Shown piece after piece: positions 62,650 through 64,000 of a DNA stretch of 64,000 nt. The stretch spans positions 62,001-126,000 of the forward strand of contig MKVL01000039.1 in NCBI GenBank assembly GCA_001899205.1, written 5' to 3'. The DNA comes from Mesorhizobium sp. 65-26. GTDB taxonomy: Bacteria; Pseudomonadota; Alphaproteobacteria; Rhizobiales; Rhizobiaceae. Each line of letters opens with the position of its first letter. Within the stretch, counting starts at the first letter, position 1. The notes under the pieces are model-generated. The model did not search any database. It was not told where the DNA came from and saw only the letters and a list, made by a program, of their open reading frames with translations. The position numbers were made by a program, and so were the translations under genes.

Positions 62650-64000
62650 TCAGTTTGCCGCGGCGATAGCGCCGCCGCGCCGCTCGGCCAGCAGCCGCGT
62701 CAGCCAGTCGGGATCCATTTCCGGAACGGACGAGAGCAGCAGGTTGGTGTAGTCCTGCTGCGGGGTTTCCAGGACCTGCGCGCGCGAACCCTGTTCTACC
62801 AGCTTGCCGCCATTCATCACCACCACCTGGTCGGCGATGGCCCGCACGGTCGCGATATCATGGGTGATGAAGACGTAGGTGATGCCCAGTTCCTGCTGCA
62901 GCGTGTCGAGCAGCTTCAGGATTTCCGTCTGCACCAGTTGATCGAGGGCCGACGTGACCTCATCGCAGATGACCAGGCTGGGCTTGGCGGCCAGGGCCCG
63001 CGCGATGCAGACGCGCTGCTTCTGCCCGCCTGAAAGCTCCCCCGGCAGCCGGTCGAGGAATTGCGACCCCATTTCGATCATGTCGAGCAGTTCCACCACG
63101 CGGCGATCCCGCTCCTCGCCCCGCAGGCCAAGATAGAATTCCAGCGGACGACCGATGATCTCCTCGACCGTGTGGCGCGGATTGAGCGCCGTGTCGGGCG
63201 ACTGGTAGATCATCTGGATCTTGCGCAGCAGGTCTCGCGAGCGGCCGCGGAACCCGGAGGGCAGCACTTGTCCCTCGAACACCATCTTGCCTGACCAGAC
63301 CGGAACCATGCCGGAGATCACCTGGGCGAGCGTCGACTTGCCCGAGCCCGACTCTCCGACAATGGCCAGCGTGCGGCCACGCTGCACCTTCAGCGAGACG
63401 TCATCCAGCACCTTGACGGATTTTGCGTAGCCGCTCGACAGGCCCTCGATGGAGAGGTGGGTATCCGTCTCCGGGCGCTCGGCCTGCGACATGGCCCGCA
63501 CCGACCATAGCGATCGGGTGTATTCGGTCTCGGGCTCCGCCAGCATCTTCCGCGTCGGCGCTTCCTCGACCGCGATACCGTGGCGCAGCACCATGATGCG
63601 ATCGGCCATCTGCGCGACGACGGCCAGGTCGTGCGAGATATAGATGGCGGCTGTGTTGAACTCGCGCACCACCTCGCGCATCGAGGCGAGCACCTCGACC
63701 TGGGTCGTTACGTCGAGCGCGGTTGTCGGCTCGTCGAAGATGATCAGGTCGGGGCGGCATTCCATCGCCATCGCCGTCATGGCGCGCTGCAACTGGCCGC
63801 CCGACACCTGATGCGGGAACCGGAAACCGATTTCGGCCGCGCGCGGCAGGCGCAGCTTGCCGAACATCTCCACCGCCCGCGCCGCCGCCAGCCGACGGCC
63901 GAGCAGCCCGTGGCGAACGGCAGTCTCGATGGTCTGGTCGAGCAGGCGATGGCTGGGGTTGAACGACGCGGCGGCGCTTTGCGCCACATAGGCGATGCGC
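62650..64000 (-). CDS. Fused peptide-type ABC transporter ATPase, DppD-DppF (partial, N-terminus off window)
   Basis: Cytoplasmic ATPase of a peptide-type importer with both nucleotide-binding domains in one chain. The window holds about 450 residues and the frame is open to the right edge, so the first Walker A is outside. Visible for domain 1: AYVAQSAAASFNP, VSGGQLQRAM and LIIFDEPTTALD. Domain 2 is complete: Walker A VGESGSGKST, QMIYQSPDTALNPRHTVEEI, LSGGQKQRVCIARAL and LVICDEVTSALD. The order fits rhizobial fused DppDF proteins. It is not in the same unit as the peptide transporter at the left edge. Convergent with the GMC oxidoreductase. Confidence 0.92.
   Translation of the reverse strand, partial: RIAYVAQSAAASFNPSHRLLDQTIETAVRHGLLGRRLAAARAVEMFGKLRLPRAAEIGFRFPHQVSGGQLQRAMTAMAMECRPDLIIFDEPTTALDVTTQVEVLASMREVVREFNTAAIYISHDLAVVAQMADRIMVLRHGIAVEEAPTRKMLAEPETEYTRSLWSVRAMSQAERPETDTHLSIEGLSSGYAKSVKVLDDVSLKVQRGRTLAIVGESGSGKSTLAQVISGMVPVWSGKMVFEGQVLPSGFRGRSRDLLRKIQMIYQSPDTALNPRHTVEEIIGRPLEFYLGLRGEERDRRVVELLDMIEMGSQFLDRLPGELSGGQKQRVCIARALAAKPSLVICDEVTSALDQLVQTEILKLLDTLQQELGITYVFITHDIATVRAIADQVVVMNGGKLVEQGSRAQVLETPQQDYTNLLLSSVPEMDPDWLTRLLAERRGGAIAAAN

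Noticed and set aside
1-64000. Prophage, integrative element or transposase
   Set aside because: No integrase, transposase, phage structural gene, tRNA or flanking direct repeats were found in the window.

Overview
The window reads as chromosome (or a large replicon) of a Rhizobiales alphaproteobacterium, most like Mesorhizobium and its relatives. The reasons are uniformly high GC, many ABC uptake systems, several Tat-exported hydrolases, rhizobial-type short palindromic intergenic elements (20038-20070, 45732-45782), small stress-type membrane proteins (HdeD-like, DUF1269, MgtC) and a large autotransporter. This is inferred from gene content; no rRNA, tRNA, phage, transposase or CRISPR array was seen.

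Layout. (1) 1-2915: a leftward peptide-type ABC operon (binding protein, two permeases, the second cut by the edge). (2) 3145-4644: a DOPA-dioxygenase-family protein and a GT10 fucosyltransferase. (3) 4684-12305: the most interesting region. A leftward operon livK-H-M-G-F ends in a FAD aromatic monooxygenase. A TetR regulator lies upstream, and divergent from it is a cofactor-free 2,4-dioxygenase of the Hod/Qdo/AqdC type. Four copies of one 18-bp operator-like motif sit in the promoters of the transporter operon and of the dioxygenase gene, two per promoter, with the same 48-bp spacing. Together this looks like an uptake and ring-cleavage system for a 4-quinolone-type compound. (4) 12497-16086: YceI protein, arylamine N-acetyltransferase with a Glu in place of the catalytic Asp, and two overlapping flavin-barrel genes, the second fused to GAF and winged-helix domains.

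(5) 16262-21611: small envelope and stress proteins, an Abhydrolase_9 membrane hydrolase and an AI-2E family permease. (6) 21890-29416: arginine deiminase with an arginine/ornithine-type antiporter, a divergent second antiporter, and two Tat-exported hydrolases. (7) 29609-37644: HdeD-like protein, RND efflux pair, META-domain protein, DUF900 lipoprotein, MgtC-like protein and a small membrane protein. (8) 37821-46448: Tat-exported M20 amidohydrolase, DegP-type protease, three AraC regulators (two of them tandem paralogues) and an L,D-transpeptidase whose signal peptide is out of frame because of a G-run.

(9) 46701-51629: polyamine-type ABC operon (permease, permease, binding protein, ATPase) facing a dapF-like gene. 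(10) 51702-53021: a decayed fragment of a second GT10 gene, then a lipoprotein aminopeptidase. (11) 53154-56606: a 1150-residue autotransporter with about 17 short repeats. (12) 57094-60884: methylenetetrahydrofolate-reductase-like gene overlapping purU, a persulfide-dioxygenase-like metallohydrolase and an aldo/keto reductase. (13) 60994-64000: a GMC oxidoreductase and the C-terminal part of a fused two-domain peptide ABC ATPase running off the right edge.
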